Assembly (NCBI RefSeq): GCF_015160855.1
Contig: NZ_CP063373.1
Coordinates: 7,502,001 to 7,566,000, forward strand
Source of the DNA: Streptomyces ferrugineus
GTDB taxonomy: Bacteria > Actinomycetota > Actinomycetes > Streptomycetales > Streptomycetaceae
Reading direction: 5' to 3'
Length of the DNA stretch: 64,000 bases
Positions 44,848 to 54,284 of this stretch are shown one piece after another. Within the stretch, counting starts at the first letter, position 1; each line of letters starts with the position of its first letter. The translations under genes were made by a program, and so were the position numbers. A model generated the notes under the pieces. That model was not told the origin of the DNA, did not search any database, and worked only from the letters and a program-made list of their open reading frames with translations.

Positions 44848-46122
44848 TCACCGGGGCTTCGCGGCGGCGGTGGCTGCGATGGCGGGCAGGATCGCCAGGG
44901 CGAGGATGCCGCCGGTGAGGGAGAGGAAGGCGTAGCCGGTGGCGGCGACGACCAGGCCGGAGGCGAGGCCGCCGGTGGCGCCCGCGATGGCGATGGAGAC
45001 GTCGACCAGGCCCTGGGTCTTGGCGCGGGTGGCGAGCGGAACGGAGTCAGTGATGATCGCGGTGCCGGAGACCAGGCCGAGGTTCCAGCCGATGCCGAGC
45101 AGGGCGAGGGCCAGGGCGAGCAGGGCGACCGAGCCGGCGGGTGCGGTGGCGGCCAGGATGCCGGCGGCGAGGAGCGTGAGGCCGGAGGCGGCGGCGACCG
45201 GCAGGCGTCCGTAGCGGTCGACGAGGCGGCCGGTGAGCGGGGACGGCAGGTACATGGCGCCGACATGGATGCCGATGACGAGTCCTGAGGCCGCTGTGCC
45301 GTGACCGTGGGCGGCCATGTGGACCGGGGTCATCGTCATGATCGCGACCATCACCAGCTGGGTGAGGATCATGACGAGGGCGCCGAGGACCACGCCAGGT
45401 CTCCGTTTACCGGTCTCCTCCGGGGTGGTGGGGCTCGGGGCGGTGGCCGCCTGGGCGGCGTCGAGTTGGCGGGCGAGCAGCAGCGGGTCGGGGCGCAGTC
45501 GGAGTGCGAGGACGAGGGCGGCGAGCGCGTAGGCGGCGCCGGCCAGGAGGAAGGGTCCGGCCAGGGCGGGGATGCCGAGGGCGGTGGCCAGGTCTCCGGT
45601 CGGGGCGGCAAGGTTTGGGCCGAGGACGCCGCCGAGGGTGGTGGCGACCAGGACCGAGGAGACGGCTCGGGCCCGGCAGGCGGGGGCTGCGAGGTCGGCT
45701 CCGGCGTAGCGGGCCTGGAGGTTGGTCGCGGTGCCGGAACCGTAGACGAAGAGGGCCGCGAAGAGCAGGACCGGGCTGTCGACGACGGTGGCGGCGATGA
45801 CCCCGGCCGCACCCACCGCGCCCGCCAGGTAACCGGCGGCAAGGCCGGGGCGGCGCCCGCGCGCCTGGGATATGCGCCCGACGAGCACGGCCGCCAGCGC
45901 GGAGCCCGCGGTGAACAGTGCGCTGGGCAGGCCCGCGAGACCGGTCGAGCCGAGCATCTGCTCGGCGAGCAGACCGCCGACGGTGATGCCGGCGGCGAGC
46001 CCGGCGCCGCTGAGGATCTGGGAGAGGAACAGGACGCGCAGGATGCGCCGTTGGGCCTCTGGCTGCGGGGATATGTGGCCAGGCGGGGCGGCGGCGGGTG
46101 TGTCGGACTCGGTGTGCGTCAC
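44848..46122 (-). CDS. MFS transporter
   Basis: A 424-aa protein from GTG 46122 with twelve predicted membrane helices in two halves. The loop between helices 2 and 3 carries VGRISQARGRRPGLAAGYLA, and a matching LTGRLVDRYGRLPVAAASGL occurs in the second half, both of the MFS G-x-x-x-D-R-x-G-R type. It probably exports small molecules using proton motive force. It ends the minus-strand set of cargo genes; the substrate is unknown. Confidence 0.87.
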   Translation of the reverse strand: MTHTESDTPAAAPPGHISPQPEAQRRILRVLFLSQILSGAGLAAGITVGGLLAEQMLGSTGLAGLPSALFTAGSALAAVLVGRISQARGRRPGLAAGYLAGAVGAAGVIAATVVDSPVLLFAALFVYGSGTATNLQARYAGADLAAPACRARAVSSVLVATTLGGVLGPNLAAPTGDLATALGIPALAGPFLLAGAAYALAALVLALRLRPDPLLLARQLDAAQAATAPSPTTPEETGKRRPGVVLGALVMILTQLVMVAIMTMTPVHMAAHGHGTAASGLVIGIHVGAMYLPSPLTGRLVDRYGRLPVAAASGLTLLAAGILAATAPAGSVALLALALALLGIGWNLGLVSGTAIITDSVPLATRAKTQGLVDVSIAIAGATGGLASGLVVAATGYAFLSLTGGILALAILPAIAATAAAKPR

Positions 46123-46224
46123 AGGGTCTCTTTCAGTACGGGACGACGGCGGATGTGCGGCTTCGGGTGCACGCCCAGGTGGCGGGGGCGGGGGCAGGAT
46201 GCCCTTGCGCGGATCGTGCGGCCG

Positions 46225-47151
46225 TCAGCCGAATTCAGGTGTCATGGCCGCGGCGGTCTTCAGATGGACGGCCGCCTCTTGCTCTCTGCCGAGGCGTTGG
46301 AGAGTTCGGCCCAGCATGAGCCGTGCGTACGAGTCGTCGGGTGTGTCCGCCACCAGCTGCCGCAGTACGTCGTGGGCTCGGGAGAGCTGAGCCGAGTGGA
46401 AGTAGGCGCGGGCGGCGAGTCCACGGACGTTCGGATCGTCGCCGTGCCGGTCGAGCAGAGGGCGGAGGAAGGTGAGGGCGCCCAGCGGGTCGCGTTGCCG
46501 CAGCAGGGATTCCGCCCAGCGCAGCCGCAGGACCTCTTCCGGCGTCTCCCGGGTGTGTACGTCCGCGGCGGCGGTGAGGAAGTCGATGATCGCCTCGGGT
46601 GGCTGGGCGCCGGCGAGCGCCCGGTCGCCGACCACCAGGGTGGGCGAGGTTGCGATACCGCGGGCTTTCCCGATGAGCAGGAGTTCACGCACCGCGTGCT
46701 CGGCCGCGTCGAGTTCCAGCGGCGCGGGGTTGCTGGGAAGTCCGGCCGTGTCGGCGATGGCCTGGAGCAGCTGCTGGTCGCTGATGTCGGCGCCCTCAAG
46801 GAAGTGCGCCTTCATCACCCGCTCGACGACGTCGCACTGCAGGCTGCTTCCGCCGTGCTCGTAGGCAAGGGCGGCGAGGCGGTGCGCGTCGTGGCTGCTT
46901 GCCCGCCATGCGGCTCCCCACCCCGGGCCGAGCCCTTCTTCCTCGGCGGCGATCTGCACCGGGTGCCCCGGCGCCGCGGTGTCCTCCGCCGGAACGGCCT
47001 GTGCGGGAGCGGTCGGGTCGATCCGGTACGGCCGCCACACCACCTGGGTGTCGAGCCCGGCCAGCGCCGGATCGGCCAGGGCCCGCTCCAGGCGCCGCTT
47101 GCCGATGTAGGCCCAGGGGCAGACCGTGTCCGCCCACACTTCGATACGCAT
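46225..47151 (-). CDS. DsbA-family (FrnE-like) oxidoreductase with TPR-like tail
   Basis: A 308-aa protein. Residues 1-205 are FrnE-like: VWADTVCPWAYIGKRRLERA (motif CPW instead of CxxC) and ATSPTLVVGDRALAGAQPPE. Residues 210-308 form helical repeats (AESLLRQRDPLGALTFLRPL, ARAYFHSAQLSRAHDVLRQL) like tetratricopeptides, added in many actinobacterial homologues. The family is linked to thiol and stress chemistry. Absence of a second Cys suggests isomerase- or transferase-like rather than dithiol chemistry. Confidence 0.86.
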   Translation of the reverse strand: MRIEVWADTVCPWAYIGKRRLERALADPALAGLDTQVVWRPYRIDPTAPAQAVPAEDTAAPGHPVQIAAEEEGLGPGWGAAWRASSHDAHRLAALAYEHGGSSLQCDVVERVMKAHFLEGADISDQQLLQAIADTAGLPSNPAPLELDAAEHAVRELLLIGKARGIATSPTLVVGDRALAGAQPPEAIIDFLTAAADVHTRETPEEVLRLRWAESLLRQRDPLGALTFLRPLLDRHGDDPNVRGLAARAYFHSAQLSRAHDVLRQLVADTPDDSYARLMLGRTLQRLGREQEAAVHLKTAAAMTPEFG

Positions 47152-47204
47152 GCGGTCCTTCTTGTCGTGTGTGCGGGGGCGTTACCGCCGGGCGTGGTGT
47201 CGGG

Positions 47205-47738
47205 TCAGGCGAGCGGGTTGAGGACGAGGTATCCGTCGAGGCGGGTGACCTGGTCGGTGTCCGGGTCGGTGGGGAGGTCGTGGCCGAGGTCGTTCGCACG
47301 AACTTCGCCGATCCACTGGTCGTGCTGGTACTCGTGGTTAATCAGTGCGATCAGGAGATGGCGCGCCACGATGGTGAGTTGGTCCGGGGCGCCCACGTGG
47401 CCGCCTGCGATGGCGTTCATGCGGGTGTGGATGCGTTCGGCGACGGTGTCGCGGAACGTGGCGAGGCGTTCGACGGTGGGCAGGGCGCCGCGGAACTTCT
47501 CCGGGTTCGCGGAGTCCATGAGCCCGTCCAGTTCGGGGTCGGGGCTGGGCTCGGCGGCGGTGAGGTTACGGACCATGAAGTGGGCGACGTGGGCCTGGTG
47601 GCCGAGGTGCCAGCCGATCGCGCTGGAGTCCTCGTGCGGGCGCCAGGTGACCTCGTCGGGGGTGAGGTCCTTCCACAGGGCGTCGGTGTAGGCGCGGGCA
47701 CGGTCGTACTCGCGCAGGAGGGCTGTCACCTCGTGCAT
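47205..47738 (-). CDS. DinB family protein
   Basis: A 177-aa four-helix-bundle protein. The metal-binding histidines of the DinB/YfiT fold appear in IGWHLGHQAHVAHFM and in LINHEYQHDQWIGEV. Members include mycothiol-dependent enzymes. In a block with thioredoxin and OsmC genes a thiol-transferase role fits, but this is inference. ATG 47738 is preceded by AGAGGTGA. Confidence 0.86.
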   Translation of the reverse strand: MHEVTALLREYDRARAYTDALWKDLTPDEVTWRPHEDSSAIGWHLGHQAHVAHFMVRNLTAAEPSPDPELDGLMDSANPEKFRGALPTVERLATFRDTVAERIHTRMNAIAGGHVGAPDQLTIVARHLLIALINHEYQHDQWIGEVRANDLGHDLPTDPDTDQVTRLDGYLVLNPLA

Positions 47739-47771
47739 CGGGTCACCTCTGAGATCGGTTCGCAGGACGTT

Positions 47772-48887
47772 TCAGACGGCGGTGGAGTTCGCCGCCGCGG
47801 GCTCCGGATTCGGGTCGGGCAGGGCGTGGAGGATGGCGTGGGCGGCGCGTTCGCCACCTTGCAGGGCGCCTTCGATGTGGCCGGCGTAGCCGCGGGCGGT
47901 CTCGGTGGAGGCCCAGTGGAGGCGGCCGTCCAGGGCCGGTCGCTGGTAGAGGCGGTGGCTGAAGAAGGAGTAGTCGGTCAGCTGTGCCACCTGCGCGGGG
48001 GAGGTCCACTGCTCGGCGCTCCAGTCCTGGACATGCAGGGCGAGGGGCCGGGCTGCCTGCGGGCCGAAGAGCTGCGTCAGCTGCCCCGTGACGGCCGTAG
48101 GGAAGTCGGGGCCGGCGCCTCGGGCGGTGCTCGCGTGGGCGAAGCCGAACAGCGCGGCGGGCCATCCGTCGGGGCCGGACATGTCGTGGATCTCCTGCAG
48201 CGGTCCGCTGCGGCTGAAGGCGGCACCGGCCAGGCCGTCGCGGCGCCAGAACGCGTCGGCGTACTCGGCCACGACCTTCACTACGGCGCCCATCCACACC
48301 GGGGTCTGCTCGGCGACGCGTACGAGATCGGCGGGCAGTTGGCCGTCGAAGTCGATACGGGCCAGGGCGAGCGCGGGCGGTACGGCGAGGACGACGTGCT
48401 CGGCCTCGATGACGGAGTCGGGGGTGTGCACGGTCAGGCCGGAGCCCTCCGTCTCACCGGCCCGGATCGCGGTGACCGGGGTGTTGAGCCGGAGCGTGCC
48501 GGAGGGCAGCGAGGCGGCCAGAGTGTCGGTCAGGGCCGCCGCGCCGGTGGCGAAACGATGGGAACGGGCGTCGATCGGGTTCCCCGCGAGCCGCTGCACG
48601 CCGCCCGCGTCCTGGTAGACGGCGTCGCCGGTGGTGTGCTGAACGAAGCTGCCGAGCCCCGCGTCAGCGAGGAGCGCGCGGACGTGCCGTTCGTCGTCCC
48701 AGAACCAGGTGGCTCCGAGATCAAGGGAGCCCTCGGCGGCCGGGGCGCTCAGCAGGCGGCCTCCGATCCGGTCCCGTGCCTCCAGGACCACGACGTCGTG
48801 CCCGGCCTGGGTGAGGATGCTCGCCGCGGTGAGGCCGGACGCGCCCGCGCCGATCACGACGACGGAGCGATGGGTGCTGTGCGACAT
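47772..48887 (-). CDS. Flavin amine oxidase family protein
   Basis: A 371-aa FAD enzyme. The N-terminus has the dinucleotide motif VVVIGAGASGLTAASIL and the GG doublet region EARDRIGGRLLSAP; the C-terminus has LHWASTETARGYAGHIEGAL, the second FAD contact. It would oxidise amines or similar substrates to imines/aldehydes with release of hydrogen peroxide, which suits the neighbouring redox genes. It is shorter than classic monoamine oxidases but covers all core motifs. Confidence 0.88.
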   Translation of the reverse strand: MSHSTHRSVVVIGAGASGLTAASILTQAGHDVVVLEARDRIGGRLLSAPAAEGSLDLGATWFWDDERHVRALLADAGLGSFVQHTTGDAVYQDAGGVQRLAGNPIDARSHRFATGAAALTDTLAASLPSGTLRLNTPVTAIRAGETEGSGLTVHTPDSVIEAEHVVLAVPPALALARIDFDGQLPADLVRVAEQTPVWMGAVVKVVAEYADAFWRRDGLAGAAFSRSGPLQEIHDMSGPDGWPAALFGFAHASTARGAGPDFPTAVTGQLTQLFGPQAARPLALHVQDWSAEQWTSPAQVAQLTDYSFFSHRLYQRPALDGRLHWASTETARGYAGHIEGALQGGERAAHAILHALPDPNPEPAAANSTAV

Positions 48888-48958
48888 GCGCGGACGCCTT
48901 TCTTGTCAGGGCCGGTGGGGTCGGCCCGGTACTGCTCGGGGTGGGGGGAGCGGGGTGG

Positions 48959-49999
48959 TCAGTCGCCCGTGGTGAGGACCATGCGGAAGCGGGCCTGTCC
49001 GGCCTGCTGGGTCTTGAGTGCCTCGGCGGCCTGCTCCAGCGGCGCGGTCTGCACCCGCGGGCGCACGCCGCTGGCCAGCGCGAAGCGCATGGCCTGCTCG
49101 GTGTCGACGGGACTGCCGGTGACATGTCCGGTGACATGCCGGGCGTGCATCACCAGCTTGTCCAGCGGGAGTTGGAGAGGTGTGCCGTCGAAGCCGACGA
49201 CGGTGAGCCGGCCGTGCGGGGTGAGTCCGTCGATGAGCCCGGCCAGGGGCTTGCTGCTGGAGGCCGTGGACAGGATCAGCCGGGCCCCGCCCATGGCGCG
49301 CAGCGCCTCGCCGGCGTCCTCTGCCTGGCCGTCGATGTAGTGGTGGGCGCCGAGGTCGAGGGCGGTGTGCCGCTTGTCCTCGCCGCGTCCGATGGCGACC
49401 GTCTCGTATCCCATGGCGGCGGCGAACTGCACGGCGAGGTGCCCAAGGCCGCCGATGCCGAGGACGGCGACCCGGTCTCCGGGTTCGGCGCCGCCGTGCC
49501 GCAGCGCGTTGAAGGTGGTCACCCCCGCGCAGCCGAACGGCGCGGCCTCCTCGTACGAGAGCCCGTCGGGAATCCGGATGAGTGCGGTGGCGGGGACGGT
49601 GACGGTGGTGGCCCAGCCGCCCGCGTAACTGAGGCCGGGGATCTGCCTGTTGGCGCAGTGGACCACGTCGCCCGAGCGGCAGGCCGTGCAGTGCCCGCAC
49701 GAGCCGCCGAACCAGCCGACCCCGGCTCGCTCCCCGACCTCCCAGCCCGCGACGCCCGCACCGACCTGGGTGACGACTCCGGCGACCTCGTGCCCGGGCA
49801 CGATCGGAAACCCGTACGCGGGCTTCGGATTCGCGGCCATCCCGGCGTCGGCCCCGCAGATACCGGACGCCTTCACGTCCAGGCGCACCTCGCCCGGCCC
49901 CGGCTCGCGCGGCTGGACGGGGGCGACGTGCACCGGCCCGCCGGATTCGGTCACCTGGGCGGCCCGGTGCGCGGGGCGGTGGTCCTGGGACACGGTCAT
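48959..49999 (-). CDS. Zinc-dependent alcohol dehydrogenase
   Basis: A 346-aa medium-chain dehydrogenase from ATG 49999 (CAGGAG upstream). The catalytic Cys and Asp are in ASGICGADAGM, the second zinc motif is GHEVAGVV, and structural cysteines are in GSCGHCTACRSGDVVHC. The Rossmann motif is VLGIGGLGHLAVQFAA. It uses NADP(H) or NAD(H) to reduce aldehydes. It is divergently transcribed from the LysR gene, which probably controls it. In-frame codons upstream of 49999 lack coding bias. Confidence 0.92.
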   Translation of the reverse strand: MTVSQDHRPAHRAAQVTESGGPVHVAPVQPREPGPGEVRLDVKASGICGADAGMAANPKPAYGFPIVPGHEVAGVVTQVGAGVAGWEVGERAGVGWFGGSCGHCTACRSGDVVHCANRQIPGLSYAGGWATTVTVPATALIRIPDGLSYEEAAPFGCAGVTTFNALRHGGAEPGDRVAVLGIGGLGHLAVQFAAAMGYETVAIGRGEDKRHTALDLGAHHYIDGQAEDAGEALRAMGGARLILSTASSSKPLAGLIDGLTPHGRLTVVGFDGTPLQLPLDKLVMHARHVTGHVTGSPVDTEQAMRFALASGVRPRVQTAPLEQAAEALKTQQAGQARFRMVLTTGD

Positions 50000-50171
50000 C
50001 ACTCCTGACGGGAAAGAAGGGGCGGATTCCGTACGCGGAATTCCCCGGTACTGTGAAACAGTCGAGAAAGGACGCAGCCGGATTATTTCCTGCCGCTCCG
50101 CCCATCCGACGGAGCATGCTTGCCCACGGTAGAGCCAATGCCGGACATCCGGTAGACGATGATCATGAATA

Positions 50172-50184
50172 CAGCTATAGCCTG
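50172..50184 (+). promoter_or_regulatory. CAGCTATAGCCTG element ahead of lysR
   Basis: CAGCTATAGCC (50172-50182) recurs as CAGTTATAGCC at 51178-51188 before the monooxygenase gene. TATAGC can serve as a -10 box, with TAGACG 17 bases upstream as -35. The 210-bp divergent region also serves the alcohol dehydrogenase gene. Confidence 0.45.
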
Positions 50185-50209
50185 AGGTTGTGGCTGAGAG
50201 GGGTTGAGG

Positions 50210-51163
50210 ATGAACATCGAAGGGCTGCGGTACGCGCAGGCCGTGTCCCGGACCAAGTCGTTCAGCGCCGCGGCGCGCGACTACGGGGTGACGCAGCCCG
50301 CGTTGTCGAACGGGGTGGCCCGCCTGGAGGAGGAGCTCGGCGTCAAGCTGTTCGACCGCTCGCCGCGCGGCGTGAAGCCCACTGCCCACGGCGCCCGCGT
50401 GCTCCCGATGATCGACCGAGCCCTTGAGGCGCTGGACTCGGTCACGGCCGAGGCGCGGCGGCTCACCAGCCCCGCCGAGGGCGCGATCCGCATGGGCGTC
50501 TCACCCCTGATCGGGGCGGATCTGGTGGCCTGCGCCTTCAGCGCCGCCCGCACCCTGACCCGCCCGCGTGACCTGGTGCTGCGCGAGGCCGACCTGGACC
50601 TGCTGCGCACCGCCCTGCAGCACGGCGAGCTGGACGTCCTCCTGGTGCCCGAAGTGGAGGCCATGCCCGCCTTCCGGCACCGCACGATCTTCACCGAGCC
50701 GGTCGTCGTCATCGACCCGGACGTCGCCCCCGGCACCGACGGCCCGGTGGAGCTGACCGACGCCGCGGGCGCCGACTTCATCCTCGTCCCCGACACCTGC
50801 GGCCTGACCACCTTCACCACCCAGCTGTTCCGGGACAACGACCTTGCGCTGCGCACCTATCCGGGCGAGGCCGCCAGCTACCGGGTCCTGGACGAGTGGG
50901 CCCGCCTCGGTGTCGGTGCCGCACTGCTGCCGAGGTCCAAGGTGACGGCGGACCACGCCAGCTGCCGCCCGCTGGTGCGCGGCGGCGCTCCGGTGGAGAT
51001 GTCGTACGAGGCGGTCTGGGGGCGTGACAACCCGCTCGGTGCCGACCTGGAGGAGTTCGTCGACTTCCTCGCCGACTCGGCCGGCTGCCGGGTACCCAGC
51101 GGTGAACCGGGCGGCGGCCCCTCCTCGGACGAGGCGACAGGCCCTGCCGCGGCGGCTCAGTAG
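50210..51163 (+). CDS. LysR-family transcriptional regulator
   Basis: A 317-aa regulator. The N-terminal helix-turn-helix is typical: LRYAQAVSRTKSFSAAARDY, then VTQPALSNGVARLEEELGVK and LFDRSPRGVKPTAHG. The C-terminal periplasmic-binding-like effector domain runs from about residue 90. LysR proteins usually control a divergent gene, here the alcohol dehydrogenase, and may also act on the downstream operon at 51300. ATG 50210 is preferred to TTG 50204 because of the family-like start MNIEGLRY. Confidence 0.93.
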   Translation: MNIEGLRYAQAVSRTKSFSAAARDYGVTQPALSNGVARLEEELGVKLFDRSPRGVKPTAHGARVLPMIDRALEALDSVTAEARRLTSPAEGAIRMGVSPLIGADLVACAFSAARTLTRPRDLVLREADLDLLRTALQHGELDVLLVPEVEAMPAFRHRTIFTEPVVVIDPDVAPGTDGPVELTDAAGADFILVPDTCGLTTFTTQLFRDNDLALRTYPGEAASYRVLDEWARLGVGAALLPRSKVTADHASCRPLVRGGAPVEMSYEAVWGRDNPLGADLEEFVDFLADSAGCRVPSGEPGGGPSSDEATGPAAAAQ

Positions 51164-51173
51164 CGAGTAATGC

Positions 51174-51193
51174 GATGCAGTTATAGCCGCATC
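51174..51193 (+). promoter_or_regulatory. GATGC-N10-GCATC palindrome with TATAGC
   Basis: GATGC (51174-51178) and GCATC (51189-51193) enclose AGTTATAGCC. It is 104 bp upstream of the monooxygenase gene and shares an 11-base motif with the site before lysR. A LysR or promoter site is inferred. Confidence 0.45.
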
Positions 51194-51296
51194 ACAGAAG
51201 ATCCTCTACCGGACACCGACGCGCCGACCTACCTTTGACGCATCCGAAACCGCTCGCGGAAATACCTGCGAGAAATTCAACGGGAAAGGGTGCGTC

Positions 51297-51578
51297 ATGG
51301 CCTATCTGGAAATCACGCTCAAGGTGGCGAAAGAGAATCGAGTCGCTGCGGCCGGTGTGTACGAGAAGTACAAGCAGCCGTTCCTCGACACCGTCCCGGG
51401 CGCCGAGTCCAAGGAACTCCTCGTACGGGATGAGGACGTGCAGGTGCTGCACGGCTTCACGACCGTGGGCGAGGCCCGCGCCTACCTCGACAGCGCCCTG
51501 TTCCAACAGGACGTCGTCGGCGGCCTGGCCCCGCTGCTGGCCGCCGACCCCGAGGTCCGCGTCTACGACGTCGCCTGA
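51297..51578 (+). CDS. Antibiotic biosynthesis monooxygenase-like small protein
   Basis: A 93-aa alpha/beta barrel-like protein (ferredoxin-like ABM fold), with [20 protein letters not shown] and the C-terminal [20 protein letters not shown]. Such proteins bind small aromatic or quinone substrates. ATG 51297 is preceded by GGGAAAGGG about 8 bases away. It is the first gene of a plus-strand pair with the following SDR gene. Confidence 0.78.
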   Translation: MAYLEITLKVAKENRVAAAGVYEKYKQPFLDTVPGAESKELLVRDEDVQVLHGFTTVGEARAYLDSALFQQDVVGGLAPLLAADPEVRVYDVA

Positions 51579-51658
51579 CCGCCCCGAACGGGCGCGTCTC
51601 CCGCACGGTGGCCCGCCCGTCCCTCGCACCTCCCCCTTCTTCTGACCAGGAGTACGGC

Positions 51659-52438
51659 ATGTCCCGCACCACCATCGACCTCACCGGCAAGAAGGCCGTC
51701 ATCATCGGCGGCACCAGCGGCATGGGCCTGTCCATCGCCCGGAACATCCTGGACGCGGGCGGCAGCGTCGTCGTCACCGGCCGCTCCGAGTCCAGCGCGG
51801 CGAAGGCCGTGGCCGAACTCGCCGACGAGAAGGCGACCGGTCTGGCCGCCGACCTGAACGACCCCGCGGCCGTCGAGCGCCTGCGCGCCGAGCTGGCCCG
51901 CGACCACGCGGACGCGACGCTCCTGGTCAACGCGGCCGGCGTGTTCGCGCCGAAGCCGTTCCTTGAGCACACGCCCGAGGACTACGACCGGTACCAGGCC
52001 ATCAACCGGGCCTTCTTCCTCATCACCCAGACCGTCGCCTCCAGCATGGTCGAGCGCGGCGCCAAGGGTGCCATCGTCAACGTCGGCTCCATGTGGGCCC
52101 ACCAGGCCGTCGCCGCCACGCCCTCCTCCGCGTACTCGATGGCCAAGGCCGGCCTGCACTCGCTGACCCAGCACCTGGGCATGGAGCTCGCGCCGTACGG
52201 CATCCGCGTCAACGCCGTCGCCCCGGCGGTCGTGCGCACCCCGATCTACGAGGAGTTCATCCCCAAGGCCGAGATGGACAGCGCGCTCGACGGCTTCAAC
52301 GCCTTCCACCCGCTGGGCCGCACCGGCACCCCCGACGACGTCGCCGCCACCGTGGTGTTCCTGCTCTCCGACCACACCGACTGGGTCACCGGCGCGGTCT
52401 GGGACGTCGACGGCGGCGTCATGGCCGGACGCAACTGA
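51659..52438 (+). CDS. Short-chain dehydrogenase/reductase
   Basis: A 259-aa classical SDR from ATG 51659 (CAGGAG at 51647-51652). Motifs: [20 protein letters not shown] (TGxxxGxG variant), LVNAAGVF (NNAG variant), NVGSMWAH (Ser) and [11 protein letters not shown] (YxxxK). It reduces a keto or oxidises a hydroxy group with NAD(P). It follows the ABM-like gene by 80 bp. The TSGMG in the cofactor loop is slightly unusual but seen in the family. Confidence 0.92.
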   Translation: MSRTTIDLTGKKAVIIGGTSGMGLSIARNILDAGGSVVVTGRSESSAAKAVAELADEKATGLAADLNDPAAVERLRAELARDHADATLLVNAAGVFAPKPFLEHTPEDYDRYQAINRAFFLITQTVASSMVERGAKGAIVNVGSMWAHQAVAATPSSAYSMAKAGLHSLTQHLGMELAPYGIRVNAVAPAVVRTPIYEEFIPKAEMDSALDGFNAFHPLGRTGTPDDVAATVVFLLSDHTDWVTGAVWDVDGGVMAGRN

Positions 52439-52470
52439 CCCATCCGGGTCCGCACCAAAGGCCGTCGGCG

Positions 52471-53121
52471 TCAGCGGTGCAGCCCGCGCAGACCGGAGTC
52501 GACGGTGCCCGTGACGTGTGAACGCAGCGCCTCCACGAAGCCCTCGGTCTCCTCGTCGCGCAGCCGCGCGACGAGGGCTTCGTGCTCGTCGATGATCGTC
52601 TGGCAGCGGGCCAGGAGGCTGTCGCCGAGCGCGAAGAGCAGGAAGCGCTGCCGGTCGGCGAGCCGGTCGCTCAGTTCGAGCATGACCTGGTTGCCGCCAA
52701 CCTCGACGAAGGACCGGTGGAAAGCGAGCGTCAGCTCGATGAACCGGCTCAGATCGTCGGCGCCCAGCGCGCTCCTCTGCAGATCGAGCTCGCTCGCCAG
52801 CCGATCCGCGAGTTCCGTACGACACTGCGGTGTGGCGCGCTGTACCGCAGCCGACTCGAGGACGAACCGGGTGTCGGCCAGCTCGCGGGCGTCCTTCTCG
52901 CTCAGCCCGCGCACCAGGGCACCGCGCTTCGGGTAGACGGTGATCCAGCCCTCGTCCTGAAGCCGGACCAGCGCGGCCCTGACCGGCGTGCGGCTCACCC
53001 CCAGCTCGGCGGCGAGCCCGACTTCACCGAGCATCGCGCCGGGCGCGCGTTCCCCGCTGAGGATGCTGTCGCGGATGGCCGCGTACGCCTGCTCCGAAGC
53101 GCTCTGACTACTGATCGACAT
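52471..53121 (-). CDS. GntR/FadR-family transcriptional regulator
   Basis: A 216-aa regulator from ATG 53121 with GGAGGA 8 bases upstream. The winged helix has AAIRDSILSGERAPGAMLGE and LAAELGVSRTPVRAALVRL; the C-terminal FCD domain is all helical (RFVLESAAVQRATP, DEHEALVARLRDEETEG). It is divergent to trxB; a TGGGAT-N9-ATCCCA palindrome in between is the probable operator. Confidence 0.92.
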   Translation of the reverse strand: MSISSQSASEQAYAAIRDSILSGERAPGAMLGEVGLAAELGVSRTPVRAALVRLQDEGWITVYPKRGALVRGLSEKDARELADTRFVLESAAVQRATPQCRTELADRLASELDLQRSALGADDLSRFIELTLAFHRSFVEVGGNQVMLELSDRLADRQRFLLFALGDSLLARCQTIIDEHEALVARLRDEETEGFVEALRSHVTGTVDSGLRGLHR

Positions 53122-53147
53122 GGGATCTATCCTCCCGGACAGGCGTC

Positions 53148-53168
53148 TGGGATACAAGTTGAATCCCA
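53148..53168. promoter_or_regulatory. TGGGAT-N9-ATCCCA palindrome (GntR operator candidate)
   Basis: A perfect 6-bp inverted repeat with 9-bp spacer lies 27 bp upstream of the gntR start and 87 bp upstream of trxB. A direct repeat TGGGATACA (53148) and TGGAATACA (53170) overlaps it. Location and symmetry suit a dimeric regulator acting on both genes. Confidence 0.55.
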
Positions 53169-53254
53169 TTGGAATACATCGCGCGGGCGGTCGCGTTGAA
53201 GCCCCACAGAAGGTCCGCGGAAGCCAGTGGACCGACCGGAGAAAGGACCGTGTC

Positions 53255-54232
53255 GTGCGGCAGCTCATCGTCATCGGATCCGGCCCCGCCGGATACACCG
53301 CGGCCCTCTACGCCGCGCGCGCCAACCTGCGCCCACTCCTGATCGCCTCCTCCGTCGAGGCGGGCGGCGACCTGATGAACACCACCGAGGTCGAGAACTT
53401 CCCGGGCTTCCCCGAGGGCGTCATGGGCCCCGACCTGATGGACAAGATGCAGCGGCAGGCCGAGAAGTTCGGCACGGAGGTCCTCTTCGACGACGTCACA
53501 TCCGTCGATCTGACCGGCGACATCAAGACCGTCACCCTCAGCTCCGGCGAGCGGCACCAGGCCCTGGCCGTCGTCTTCGCGACCGGCTCCGCCTACCGCA
53601 AGCTCGGCCTGGCCGACGAGGACCGGCTCTCCGGACGCGGCGTGTCCTGGTGCGCGACCTGCGACGGCTTCTTCTTCCGCGACCGTACCGTCGCGGTCGT
53701 GGGCGGCGGCGACTCCGCCCTGGAGGAGGCGACCTTCCTCACCCGCTTCGCCAGCAAGGTGTATGTCATCCACCGCCGCGACAGCCTGCGCGCCTCCCAG
53801 GCGATGCAGGACCGCGCCCGCGCCAACGACAAGATCGAGTTCCTGTGGAACGCGGAAGTCACCGCGATCCACAGCGCCGACAGCGTCACCGGCGTCACCC
53901 TCACCGACACCACCACCGGCGAGGCGAGCGAACTGCCCGTCGAGGGCCTGTTCGTCGCCATCGGCGCCGACCCCCGCGTCCACCTCGTCCACGGCCAGCT
54001 CGACCTCACCGCGGACGGGACGATCGCCGTCGACGGCCGCAGCTCCCGTACGAACCTGCCCGGCGTGTTCGCCGCCGGCGACGTCATCGACCCCACCTAC
54101 CGCCAGGCCGTCACCGCCGCCGCATCCGGCACGGTCGCCGCCCTCGACGCCGAGCACTTCCTCACCACGCTCCCCGACGAACTCCTGCGGCGCACGACCT
54201 CGGACCGGACCGGCGACCTCGCCGCGGCCTGA
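53255..54232 (+). CDS. trxB: Thioredoxin reductase
   Basis: A 325-aa FAD/NADPH flavoprotein from GTG 53255. Motifs: LIVIGSGPAGYTAALYAARA, the redox-active WCATCDGFFF and AVVGGGDSALEEA for NADPH, and AAGDVIDPTYRQ for FAD. It reduces the thioredoxin encoded next door. Streptomyces usually has another chromosomal trxB-trxA pair, so this one is probably a paralogue carried as cargo. The motif FF after the CATCDG differs slightly from the common FFF/AFF. Confidence 0.93.
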   Translation: MRQLIVIGSGPAGYTAALYAARANLRPLLIASSVEAGGDLMNTTEVENFPGFPEGVMGPDLMDKMQRQAEKFGTEVLFDDVTSVDLTGDIKTVTLSSGERHQALAVVFATGSAYRKLGLADEDRLSGRGVSWCATCDGFFFRDRTVAVVGGGDSALEEATFLTRFASKVYVIHRRDSLRASQAMQDRARANDKIEFLWNAEVTAIHSADSVTGVTLTDTTTGEASELPVEGLFVAIGADPRVHLVHGQLDLTADGTIAVDGRSSRTNLPGVFAAGDVIDPTYRQAVTAAASGTVAALDAEHFLTTLPDELLRRTTSDRTGDLAAA

Positions 54233-54284
54233 CCACAAGCCCGCCTGCCCCAGCGAAGAACCGCAGAAAGAGAGACATAACGCC

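Noticed and set aside
44784..44860. tRNA-like start GCGCTGTAGCTCAGCGG
   Set aside because: Resembles the D-arm region of a tRNA gene, but there is no TTCGA T-arm, anticodon stem or 3' acceptor match within 90 bases.
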